From Triangularia verruculosa (Eukaryota > Ascomycota > Sordariomycetes > Sordariales > Podosporaceae): a stretch of DNA of 10,720 nt. Location: positions 1 to 10,720 of the forward strand of contig MU864154.1 of NCBI GenBank assembly GCA_033296885.1. Direction: 5' to 3'. The notes beneath the pieces are model-generated. The model had not been told where the DNA came from. It was given only the letters and a program-made list of their open reading frames with translations, and did not search any database. Positions 1 to 8,522 of this stretch are shown here, in pieces. The position numbers and the translations under genes were made by a program. Every line of letters starts with the position of its first letter. Within the stretch, counting starts at the first letter, position 1.

Positions 1-115
1 AGCTCTTCGGGCAAAGACTTGGCCGAATCCTCCGTTCCTTCACACCTATAACCACGTAGTATTACAGCTGCCAGTCCATTGTAAATTAGGCCTCATAGGG
101 ACCTATTTTAACAAT
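1..115 (+). repeat. Left block of a dispersed repeat, copy 1 (continues beyond the window)
   Basis: This block matches 10373-10487 over its full length in the same orientation, with no gaps and 6 differences. Four of the six are C/T or G/A transitions, as expected if RIP acted on one copy. The last 15 bases (ACCTATTTTAACAAT) form the inner part of a terminal inverted repeat whose partner lies near 1818-1832. The true left boundary is not visible because the match starts at base 1. It is probably the left part of a TIR-type DNA element with a variable interior, but no transposase is seen. Confidence 0.8.
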
Positions 116-119
116 AACG

Positions 120-510
120 TATAACGAACCCCTATATAGAACCTCTAAAAGGGATATTCGGTTAAAGGTAACTTCTGATAATTAATTCGGTATAGCTAAA
201 TAGTATACAATAAGATATCTTAATGTAAACACAAGATCCCGTAAATACAAGCTGTAATTATATACTGCGGAATTATCTATAAGCTATTTAGTTCCTTCGT
301 ATATATAGATCTGTGGATCACCCGGATTACGTTTCCCAAAGGTAATCTGGATCACCTTTCCTTCCCGTAGTTCACTATGCTTACTGTGAGCCTGTCGCTC
401 TGCTCGCCGGGATCACCGTGATCCTTTCGCTCCACTCCTGATTGGTCCGTAATGATTGGCTGGGAGCGCCCCGCGCTCCGTGCGTTGGTCCTTCATCAAC
501 GATTGTGACA
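120..510 (-). mobile_element. Solo LTR of the same gypsy family, inverted
   Basis: This is the reverse complement of the 391-bp LTR that bounds the main element and has exactly the same length. On the plus strand it opens with TATAACGAACCCC (a mutated TGTGACGAACCCC) and closes with GATTGTGACA. The TATA motif lies at 300-307, the equivalent place to the other copies. No internal retrotransposon sequence adjoins it, so it is a solo LTR. RIP-type transitions are dense in the R/U5 half and sparse in distal U3. The 5-bp flanks (TAACG and AGCGT) do not match, so the expected target duplication is missing. It begins only a few bases after the shared repeat block stops matching. Confidence 0.93.
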
Positions 511-889
511 AGCGTGCAGCCTGTTTATCGATGAGACGTGTGTATGCGCTAATATTGCGATCGCCGCCAACACCTCTTGATTAAACGAGATACAACGTTA
601 CTTGCTCCCCTGCAAGCTGAGACTCATCATGCCTGGCGCCCCGAATCCATGATACATAGAAGTGAGGTTCAACTCGTGAGCAGCGTGCGGCCCACAACCC
701 AGGTTGTTCATTGGAGACTTGCTGCATCCCCGTTTTCGGCCCTTTTATTCGAGCAGCAGGATGTGGGGCAGCCTTTTTCGATTGGCTGATGGGCTGCGAG
801 GTAATTAGATGTGAACCGATAAGATGGCCTTGGCTGCTGGATAACTACATTGACGAATGCACCAGCATGGATTGATCCATATCGTTATC
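511..889. other. Intergenic DNA of normal composition, no gene recognised
   Basis: Base composition is balanced and CA and TG dinucleotides are common, so this stretch has escaped RIP, unlike its neighbours. Short open stretches exist on both strands. The longest, 577-789 on the plus strand, opens with TTG and has no recognisable domain. I see no RNA gene and no repeat of the other elements here. Confidence 0.5.
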
Positions 890-1030
890 ACCACCTTTGT
901 TGCCGCCCTCGCTCCCGCCATTGTTACCGCCTTTGTTGCCGCCCTTGCTCCCGTTGTTGTCGTTATCGCTGTTGTTACCGCTGCCATTGCCCCTACAGTC
1001 GTCGTTACCGTCATCGTCACCCGCTGCTCA
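845..1030 (-). pseudogene. Gly/Asn/Asp/Ser-rich low-complexity tract, possible C-terminal gene remnant
   Basis: The plus strand shows an imperfect GCC/GTT/ACC triplet pattern at about 895-1020, with phrases such as CCTTTGTTGCCGCCCT recurring. Read on the minus strand, in the frame ending at a TAG at 845-847, it gives a hydrophilic Gly/Asn/Asp/Ser run (for example GGNKGGNNGGSEGGNKGG) followed by a short tail. Upstream in that frame there are stops (TGA at about 1021-1041), so an intact gene would need an intron or frameshift there. The plus-strand reading of the same triplets is an Ala/Val/Thr/Pro string that looks unnatural. It may be the end of a host gene cut by rearrangement, or simply expanded triplet DNA. 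Confidence 0.3.
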
Positions 1031-1204
1031 GCTGCCAAAGCTATGTCATTCCAGTACTCTGTTACGAAAGATGCTTCGCTCTTCGGACTCAACGTTGAAC
1101 TCGATGTTCACCTATTGAGGCTGGAGGCAGCCAATGTCACATGGCAGAGAGCCAATAGGCTACACCTCGGCCCAATAACTATCGACCTGCACGCTGTGAG
1201 CTAA

Positions 1205-1812
1205 CCGTTGGAAGTGAAGTAGTCAATTAGAGGTATGGCGGGTATTAAAGGGATCTTACTGGCCTAGTAGTATATTAAAGGACTTAGTAGTGGCTTAAGG
1301 TAAGAAGGGTACGGACTATTTAATAGGAGATAAATACGCGTTCGGGACTACTATATTATTCTAAGTCTTTTTTTTTTTTTTCTTTATTATAAACTTCGAA
1401 GCTATTAAAGATTATTACTATAATTAAACAATTATTCTAAGCCCTATATTATAGCGTTTATTATATATAATTTTTAATTATTTAAAATTTAATATACTAT
1501 TTATTATTTATTATTAATTATTATTTACTTTACTTTACCTTTTACTTTCTTCTTTATTAATATCTAATATATTATTATCCGTATTTTTAAATATTATTAA
1601 AGGTTTAATTACTTTACTTTATAACCTTTAAGTTAATATTAACGAAAACTCTAATTATATTACTAAAGAATATTCCTTTTAAAAATCTTCCCTTTTAAAA
1701 TTTATTATCTTAAACTATATAATATATTTTCCTTTATTAATATTACTTATTATTACGTCGTGTATATACATAATAATCCGAAATTTTTATAACGATTTAT
1801 TTATTTCGTTAT
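1205..1812. other. AT-rich non-coding stretch with a poly-T run
   Basis: After a short transitional part (1205-1360) the sequence becomes extremely AT-rich, with a run of 14 T at 1368-1381 and strings of TTATTA and TTTAAT. Stops are dense in all frames and I recognise no domain. It may be heavily RIP-mutated transposon interior, because TIR-like sequence occurs at both sides (101-115 and about 1818-1832), but no coding motif supports a specific family. Confidence 0.55.
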
Positions 1813-1850
1813 ATACTTATTGAAATAGGTATGGCTCATATACGGGCCTA
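1813..1850 (+). repeat. Right block of the dispersed repeat, copy 1
   Basis: The segment TTGAAATAGGT at about 1822-1832 is the imperfect inverted partner of ACCTATTTTAACAA at 101-114. It also matches the right end of the MITE-like element (TTGAAATAGGT at 10630-10640). After it, ATGGCTCATATA resembles ATAGGCTCAAATA at 10660-10672, as if about 19 bases present in the second copy were missing here. This supports a TIR element of roughly 1.7 kb (including the inserted LTR) spanning about 90-1845, with internal DNA unlike that of the small copy. Confidence 0.5.
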
Positions 1851-2080
1851 AGGGCCCTGTAGCTAATACACTAATAGCGTAGCGGAATTGTCACACACGA
1901 TACCTGTAGCTCACTGCTGGGGTGCTAGGCTACAGCACCTGGTAGGTGCTGTAGAACAGAGAATTAGTGGGTAACCTTTTATATTTATAGCGATAGCCTT
2001 CTAAAGTCTACTATAATACTCTGTAGTAGGGTTCGCACTCGACCTCTACCACATACCCACCGAGTGCCTTGTAGAGCCTC
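1851..2080. other. Intergenic flank of the retrotransposon
   Basis: Composition is moderate and no gene is recognised. The phrase CCTGTAGCT occurs twice (about 1855 and 1902), and a perfect hairpin lies inside (1930-1954). It is contiguous in the pre-insertion genome with the sequence after 10068. Confidence 0.5.
1930..1954. repeat. Perfect 11-bp inverted repeat with 3-nt loop
   Basis: CTACAGCACCT, the loop GGT, then AGGTGCTGTAG form an exact hairpin. No T-run follows directly, so a transcription terminator is not indicated. Its function is unknown. Confidence 0.85.
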
Positions 2081-2085
2081 GCACG
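2081..2085. repeat. Target-site duplication, left copy (GCACG)
   Basis: These five bases directly precede the 5' LTR and are repeated exactly at 10064-10068, directly after the 3' LTR. This fixes the boundaries of the full element. Confidence 0.95.
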
Positions 2086-2476
2086 TATCACAATCGTTGA
2101 TGAAGGACCAACGCACGGAGCGCGGGGCGCTCCCAGCCAATCATTACGGACCAATCAGGAGTGGAGCGAAAGGATCACGGTGATCCCGGTGAGCAGAGCG
2201 ACAAGCTCACGGTAAGCATAGTAAACTATGGGAAGGAAAGGTGATCCAGATCACCTTTAGGAAACGTAATCCAGGTAATCCACAGATCTATATATACGGA
2301 GGAACTAGATAACTTATAGATAGTTCTACAATATATAATTACAGCTTATATTCATAGTATCTTATATTTACATTAAGACATCTTATTATATACTATTTAG
2401 CTGTACCGAACTAATTATTAGAAATTACCTTTAACCGAATATCCCTTTCAGAGGTTCTATACAGGGGTTCGTCACA
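2086..2476 (+). repeat. 5' LTR
   Basis: It starts TATCACAATCG (mutated TGTCACA) and ends GGGGTTCGTCACA, and is 391 bp like the other copies. U3 (to about 2320) is well preserved. R/U5 is strongly RIP-mutated: for example AGTATGTAA of the young copy reads AATATATAA at 2330-2338. U3 contains several palindromes: GGAGCGC-GGG-GCGCTCC (2117-2133), GGATCAC-G-GTGATCC (2172-2186), and a perfect 10-bp-arm palindrome at 2237-2258 with core GGTGATC/GATCACC. Confidence 0.95.
2137..2296 (+). promoter_or_regulatory. LTR promoter: two CCAAT boxes and TATA box
   Basis: CCAAT occurs at 2137-2141 and 2151-2155, and TATATATA at 2289-2296. The TATA sits 203 bp into the LTR in all four LTR copies (300-307 on the minus strand, 9507-9514, 9876-9883). 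Repeats of GGTGATCC and its complement lie between the CCAAT boxes and TATA. Transcription would start a few tens of bases after the TATA. Assignment rests on motif type and conserved position, without expression data. Confidence 0.6.
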
Positions 2477-2478
2477 CG

Positions 2479-2487
2479 TTACATACT
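2479..2487 (+). promoter_or_regulatory. Candidate self-priming primer-binding site
   Basis: TTACATACT begins two bases after the 5' LTR, where a primer-binding site belongs. No tRNA-type TGG start is evident. It is the exact complement of AGTATGTAA at 9548-9556 in the young LTR copy, 41 bases downstream of the first TATA base and so near the expected RNA 5' end. Tf1/sushi-group chromoviruses prime from the 5' end of their own RNA in this way. In the 5' LTR itself the partner has been changed by G-to-A transitions. Confidence 0.4.
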
Positions 2488-2535
2488 CACTTTAACTCTA
2501 TCATCGGATAAGTTAAAGGCGCTAAGTTAAACGCT

Positions 2536-4866
2536 ATAGCCGAAAATACTAATACCCAGGAAGGAATCCCTACCCAACCCACTATCGACTAACTCCTTAC
2601 TCGTATCCAGGAGCTCGAGGATAAGTCGCGCCTTTCTTATAACGCCCTTACGCAGGAGAATACCATACTCCACTACGAAATTAGCACCTTACGTAAAGAA
2701 GGAGATTACACTAAGCTCGAAGCTCCCGACCACTACGGAGGGACTAAAGGAGAGCTGGGAGGATTTTTAATCTAGCTTAAGGTATACTTTCGGTATTACT
2801 TTTCCCGTTTCCCGGACAAACTATCCAAAGTTATATACGCCGCGTCCAGGCTTAAAGACAAGGCACTTACCTAGTTCGAACCGATCCTAGGAGACTTTTT
2901 CGATAATTAGTCCGACGAGAGGAAGGTAGTTACTAACAAATATTTTAAGTCGTATAAGGGTTTCGAGGAAAAGATCAAAGAGGTATTCGGAGAGTACAAT
3001 AAAGGTAGGCGTACCTAAAAACGACTAGCTAACTTCAAATAGACTAGATCTACTACCGACTATACTATAGTATTTAAAATAAACGCATTACGCAGCGAGA
3101 TTAACAACGAAGGGTTAATATAGTTATTTTATAACGGGCTTAAGGAGGAAGTTAAGGATAAACTATACCGGTAGAAACGGCTAAAAACTATCGACGAATA
3201 TATTATAATAGCGGTCCGTATCGACGACCGGCAGTACTAGCGCCGTAAGGAGCGTAAGGGCACACGCGTATAAGGACCCTACCGTCCTAATAATAAAAAG
3301 AAGAGACGGCCTTATAAGACTCACGTCTTAGGAACTATTTACGTAAGACCTATAAAAGTAAACGTAGTTCAGAAGCGGTTTAAAGGAAAGAACGATGTCA
3401 AATACTTTAACTATAGGAAGATAAGCTACTTTAAGAAAGATTATCGAGTACCTAAGTAGCTCCGTTAAAAAGAAAGAGAGACGGCGGTAGTCGCTAGGAT
3501 AATACGGGTAATAGAGATTTCCGGTATAGAGTATTCTAACGAGGATTTTCGGAACTTAGTAAATAACTATATTAATAACGACTATAAATATAAACCTCGG
3601 GAAGGAAAATTAACGGTCGACTTTAAAGGAGAAGACTATATAGTAAGATAGGAATTACCGGTTAGGGAAATTACGAGATTAGAAGAAAGTACCGCTCCCG
3701 GACCTTCCGAAAAGACCCTATAGTAATTAAGGTAGTTTTTTACTATAAATATAATTCGTACTTTAGACCTATACTCGGAAAGGACCCTAAGTCAGGCTAA
3801 AAAACGAATTTAAAGATTTAAAAAGAAGATAAAAAAGCTCCGGACCTAATAAAAAGTAATTAAATAATACTATTATAACCTCGAAGGTAAAGTAGCGTAA
3901 GCTATAATTAATTACTAACCGCTTATATAACTTTAATAAGGAAATAAACGATAGATCGTCCCCAAAATTAAGTTTAGGTAATACCGCAAAAGGTTACTAT
4001 AATTGGTTTATAAAAAGGGTAAGTTCGAATTTAAGGAACTAAAGTAAGAGAAGTACTAAGAAAGTAAGGAGATCGCTAGTATAGGGCTCTCATAAATATC
4101 CGGACAAATACCTCGCTATAAATAATACGAATTATACGATAGAAATACGGTATAGTTATATCCTAGATACCCAGAGTATAGGAGGATACTTTAATTCCAG
4201 TGTATTACATATAGGTACATTAAGCATTATTAAAGCAAGGCTCTTTAAGGATACTAGCTAATACGGTAATTAAGAAGAAACGGAGATCCTAAGCCCGTTA
4301 TAAAAACTATAGTTAAGTAGGAACGATAATAGGAAGAGTTGGACGACTATTTCCTGTAAAGATAGGAAAACCTAGTTAAATTAGAGGAGGAACTCTAGGT
4401 TATACGGTTTATACCTAGGTATATAAGATACTACCTTAAGTAGATAATTAGTTAAGGAAAAGATACCGCTAACGAGGAAGAATACGAATTAACGTGGTAT
4501 AGGAATCTAGATTACGTATTCCACTTATAAATAAAGGCTAAGAAATACTACGATATTTAGGCCGAAACCGAAGCTAGGGCTACGGTAAAGGGACGGCGGA
4601 TATATAATTAAAGGAGGACTCGATAAGGTATAAGGAACGAAAAATAGGAAGAAGTTTAACGATAATAATTAACTAATTTCGAATTACTAGATAGTTTAAT
4701 AAAGGAGGACGCTCTAAAGGTATAATAATAATCGGAAAAAGGGCTACGGCTTTTCGCGGAAACTGTAAACCTCTAAGGGATTATAAGTAAAATATTAGCG
4801 AGGTTACTACTATATAAAGGAGGGGTATAAAAGATAAAAGGTTATAAGTAGTAGCGCGTTAAAAGG
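2536..4866 (+). pseudogene. gag: Gag polyprotein, RIP-inactivated
   Basis: One frame (codons starting at 2536+3n) stays coherent for about 2.3 kb. The probable start, ATA at 2536 in the context GCTATAGCC, looks like a mutated ATG. A heptad-like segment rich in Leu, Glu and Lys (about 2593-2703) is followed by a capsid-like region (about 2710-3240) with LKDKALT at a typical gypsy capsid position. A nucleocapsid knuckle at 3403-3444 has exact CX2CX4HX4C spacing, but all four ligands read Tyr (3403, 3412, 3427, 3442). Farther on, two modules with the spacing C-x4-C-x2-H-x3-K begin at 4201 and 4498. Stops are TAA/TAG, mostly where Gln or Trp is expected. Pol follows in the -1 frame. The C-terminal limit is uncertain (about 4740-4870). 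The family assignment is firm; the role of the region after the knuckle is unknown to me. Confidence 0.85.
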
Positions 4867-5549
4867 GTTTTTAAATGTAGGTACTCGTAGATAATAGAGC
4901 AAAAGCGGACTTAATTTTACTAAGATTTATATAATAAACCCGAGTTCTATAAAAGAAAAAGGAGAAAGAGGTTATTATAAAAGGACCCTTCCTTATATAG
5001 TTAGTAACTAGGGAGACGGTACTATTAGATATCACAGTATTAGGAAAAACAATAATAGTAATTTTTAATATCGTAGATATAGGGCTAGAAAAGGACATGA
5101 TTCTAGGACAACTGTAGTACGAGGACTATAACTTAAATATTAATTAAAAGGACGGTAGCCACTTACGACCGAGGGTATATTAGGAGTATTTAACCAACGA
5201 TAGGAGATTAGAAATACGGCGGAAGTAGAGTACGGGATAAGCACCCTCCACGGCACTACCGTAAGAGATACGAGAAATATTGGTATACTTAATCGACAAA
5301 AGCAGCAAAATCGAAGAAGTAAGGTTAATAGGAATAGTTATATTAAAGGAAATTACGGCAATAATAAAGGATAAGTACACCTATTACAATAATATAAAGA
5401 AGAGCGATAAGAAGAAGGTGCCGGTAGAGTACCAGGGGCATCCAGTATTCACAGCAAAACACCTTCAAAGTCTACCAGAGAGGGGACTATAAAACTATAA
5501 GATTAAACTTAAAAAAAAAGCAAAACTTAAATTCTTTTAGGTCTACCAC

Positions 5550-6135
5550 ACTAACGACAAATAAAGTAAGGAGTTACGGAAATACTTAGACGAAAATATT
5601 AAAAAAGGATATATTAAGGTATCTACATCGCCGGCTAAATATCCTATTTTCTTTATACCAAAGAAAGATAGGAGTCTACAACTATATATAGATTATCGAC
5701 AGTTAAATTAAAAGACGGTAAAGAACAGTTACCTACTACCACTAATTTCTCAGTTAAAAAATTAACTATTAGGGGTATAATAATTCACCAGACTTAATAT
5801 ACCAGTTAAGTATATATATATACAAATCAAAGAGGAAGACGAGTGGAAGATAGCTTTTCGCACGCCTTACGGATATTTCGAGTACCTCGTTATACCATTT
5901 AGGCTTATAAATATACCTACGACTTTCTAAACCCTCGTTAATTATATAATTCGCCAGTATCTCGATAAAACAATAATTTACTATCTCAACAATATTCTTA
6001 TTTACTTACATACTCTAAAGGAATATAGATAGTACGTTAAAGAGATTTTAAACGCGCTATATAAAGCAGGACTATCAGTTAATAAAGATAAAAGCGAGTT
6101 CCATATATAGGAAACGGTCTACCTAGGGTATTTAA
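5550..6135 (+). pseudogene. Reverse transcriptase domain within Pol
   Basis: Recognisable blocks in order are YLDENIKKGYIKVSTSPA, IFFIPKKDRSLQLYIDYRQLN (interrupted afterwards), a block ending AFRTPYGYFEYLVIPF, and YYLNNILIYL, followed by KAGLSVNKDKSEFHI. The two catalytic Asp of YxDD are Asn codons at 5988-5993 (AAC AAT), each one G-to-A change away from Asp. The domain is therefore catalytically dead even apart from the stops. The blocks are typical of Ty3/gypsy RT. Confidence 0.93.
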
Positions 6136-7079
6136 TCTCGCTAGGAGAAATATAAATGGAGCTAGGAAAGATCGTAGTAGTTAAAAACTAGCCGAAACTA
6201 TAAGTAAAAACGGCCGAATAATTAAAAACTAAGGTTCGAGAGTTTCTAGGATTTACGAACTTCTATTAAATATTTATACGGAACTATAGCGCTATAGTAA
6301 AACCATTAAACGACTTAATTAAGAAGGACGCCGAGTTTAAATAGGAAAAGAAATAGGAGGAGGCTTTTTAAGTTATTAAAAACGTTATTATAGCGGACCC
6401 AGTACTTAAACTCCCCGACCTAAAACGACCTTTCGAAGTTAAAACAAATACTTCCGACTATACTATCGGAGGGCAGTTAAGGTAACGAAACGAAGATAGG
6501 AAATTACACCTAATAATATTCTTTTCGAAGAAGCTAAAAGGACTACACAAAAATTACCCTATCCATAATAAAGAACTACTTACTATTATTAAAGTATTCG
6601 AGGAGTAAAGACTATACTTTAGCGGTACTAACTACAAAGTCCAAGTCTACACTAACTATAAAAACCTAAAGTATTTTACCACTACTAAAGTCCTTAACGC
6701 TAGGCAAAACAGGTAGTTAGAATTCTTATCTAAGTTTAATTTTCAGATCCATTATAAAAAAAGATCCGAAAATATAAGAGCGGACGCTTTAAGCAGAAAA
6801 GCGGACTACTATAAAAAGAAAGTAGAAGAAGAATCACTACCCTTACTACAGGAAATAACAGAAGGCACACTTAAGTACCCGCTTTAACAATAGGCTAAAT
6901 ATTACGCAGTATATCGAGAAGAATCTACCACCTATAAATACCAAAATAATATCGACAGCGATAATTAAAAATAATAGGCTAAATTAAAGTTATTAGAAAT
7001 TTAAAAGGACAACCGCTACCGGCTCTAATATAATAATAAAGCCTACGTCGACCTAGAATAACGGAAGATATTAATTCAA

Positions 7080-8160
7080 AAGATCCATAAGTCGAAGTTC
7101 GAAGGATATATAGAAGTAACCAAAACAATAAAAAAAATCAAATAGTATTTTAATTAGCTAAAAATAAGAAAGGATATAAAAAAGATATTACGAAAGTATA
7201 ACCTCTGTAGAAGAATAAAAGTAAAGAGATATAAACTATACGGATTTTTAAAGCTATTACCAATAGTAAAGTAACTATAAAGTTCGGTATCGATAGACTT
7301 TATTACTAAACTACTAGAATCCAAGGATATAACTATAGATATTAAATACGACAGTATCTTAACGGTAATCGACAAGCTTACTAAATAAATATACTTTTTA
7401 CTTTATAAAGAGACCTAGATAGCGGAATAATTAGTAAATATAGTATTTCGAAACGTTACAGCAATATATATATAACTAAGGGAATTTATTACGGATTACG
7501 ATACTAAATTTATATCGAAGTTTTAAAAAACTCTAATAAAGTAAGTAAGAGTAAAAAATAAAGCGTCATTAATATATTACCTATAGACGGACGGCTAAAT
7601 AGAAAGGCTTAACTAAATCGTCGAATAATACTTTCGGAATTATATTAATTTCGAACAAAATAATTGGATTAAACTCTTACTAACGGTATAGTTTATATAT
7701 AATACGGTACCTACGGAGACAACTAAAGTTATATTATTCTTCGCGAACTACGGTTTTAAAGCAGATCTACGGCAAAGACTAGAGGTAAAGGTGCTTAAAG
7801 CGGCAGTAAAAGCAGAAAAGCTATATATACTATATACCAAACTTAAGGAAAAGCTCGAGTTCATTCGGGAACGTATACGTAAGTACTACAATATTAAACG
7901 GCTCGAAAGACTTTACTTAAAAAGGGAGGATAAAGTGTTTTTATTAATATATAACTTACGTATAAAGAAATCTAGTAAGAAATTAAACTATAGGCGAGTA
8001 GGACTATTTAAGGTTAAAAGGAAAATATCGGAGACGATATATAAGCTAGAGCTACCCAGTATAATATATCTACGGTTATATACTTTTCACATCTCACTTT
8101 TAAAACCCGTACTACCGGCGAATAAAACCAATACCCAGGAGGTAGCGGAGGACGAAGAAA
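7080..8160 (+). pseudogene. Integrase domain within Pol
   Basis: The N-terminal HHCC zinc site is partly lost: His at 7086-7088 is kept, the second His reads Tyr (7107-7109), the first Cys reads Tyr (7197-7199) and the second Cys (7206-7208) is kept. The catalytic triad codons survive: Asp in SIDF (7296-7298), Asp in ITDYDTKF (7494-7496) and Glu in the TDG-x-x-ERLN motif (7602-7604), although stops lie between them. The C-terminal GPF-type module reads RRVGLFKV at about 7992-8015. The stretch 7791-8195 is the longest uninterrupted piece of the whole Pol frame (134 codons). Confidence 0.9.
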
Positions 8161-8162
8161 AA

Positions 8163-8322
8163 GAGTATAATATAGAAAAAGTACTGGATTTATAATTTAA
8201 TAAAGGTTAATTAAAGTACTTAATTAATTAATTAGATTACCTAGCTATAAATAACTTATAGGAATTAACGGTAAATCTAAATTACCCGGATAAATTAAAA
8301 GAATTCTATCGGTAATACCTAG
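8163..8322 (+). pseudogene. Chromodomain at the Pol C-terminus
   Basis: EYNIEKVLDL (8163-8192) matches the opening of a chromodomain (E-x-x-VEKIL). After a stop it continues GxLKYLIN, LDYLAINNL, a stop where the Trp of the WEP motif is expected, and NLNYPDKLKEFYR. This defines the element as a chromovirus; in such elements the domain is thought to direct integration to methylated histone H3 in heterochromatin. Three in-frame stops destroy it here. Confidence 0.85.
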
Positions 8323-8400
8323 ACCGACCTAAGCTAAACCAAACGATAAAAAAAAAAGGTACCTAAATCACGGGTAGTACCTATAAATCTAGACACCGAG

Positions 8401-8470
8401 AACCTCGACGGGAATCGAATCCGCACCTCCGACGCAGTAATTAACGTACTATACACTATACTATAAGGTT
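8401..8470 (-). pseudogene. tRNA-like sequence (decayed tRNA or SINE head), anticodon unclear
   Basis: Read on the minus strand, the 5' AACCTTA and 3' CGAGGTT form an acceptor stem with one G-U and one A-C pair, both explained by RIP transitions. An A-box-like TAGTATAGTGT follows, then a D-stem GTAT/GTAC, and a T-arm with loop TTCGATT between GCGGA and CCCGT (one A-C mismatch, which also spoils the B-box G). The anticodon arm folds poorly (CGTTA/CGTCG with a T-T mismatch), so no anticodon is assigned. Ten T on the minus strand at 8357-8348 could have been a Pol III terminator or a SINE tail. It lies inside the retrotransposon, opposite to Pol. Confidence 0.55.
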
Positions 8471-8522
8471 AATAAATACCCAAAAGCCTAATTATAATTA
8501 AATACTACAAACCTTAACTACC

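Larger units (their letters stand above)
4875..8366 (+). pseudogene. pol: Pol polyprotein (protease, RT, RNase H, integrase, chromodomain), RIP-inactivated
   Basis: The frame with codons starting at multiples of 3 runs from before the protease to the TAA at 8364-8366, about 1160 codons, without a net indel. The protease motif at 4881-4901 reads VLVDNRA where gypsy proteases have D-S/T-G-A. RT motifs include YIDYRQLN (5685-5708) and YYLNNILIY in place of YxDD. RNase H shows a TNTSDY motif (catalytic Asp read as Asn at 6447-6449) and ends near DALSRK (6783-6800). Integrase and a C-terminal chromodomain follow. Many TAA/TAG codons interrupt it. It would have been made by -1 shifting from Gag or from a separate start; the exact junction is not visible. 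It copied the element RNA into DNA and inserted it, probably targeted by the chromodomain. Confidence 0.93.

Noticed and set aside
577..789. 70-codon plus-strand open frame
   Set aside because: It starts with TTG, has no recognisable motif, and is of a length expected by chance in DNA of this composition.
857..1204. 115-codon plus-strand open frame over the triplet tract
   Set aside because: It reads as an Ala/Val/Thr/Pro string caused by the GCC/GTT/ACC repeat, followed by an unremarkable tail. The minus-strand Gly/Asn reading is at least as plausible.
1205..1812. Possible second retrotransposon interior
   Set aside because: The AT-richness suggests RIP, but I could not find RT, integrase, transposase or capsid motifs on either strand.
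4871..5098. 75-codon minus-strand open frame
   Set aside because: It lies opposite the protease region of Pol. It is open only because RIP depletes certain stops on the opposite strand, and it has no motif.
7154..7375. 73-codon minus-strand open frame
   Set aside because: It is antisense to the integrase core, whose motifs are clear on the plus strand.
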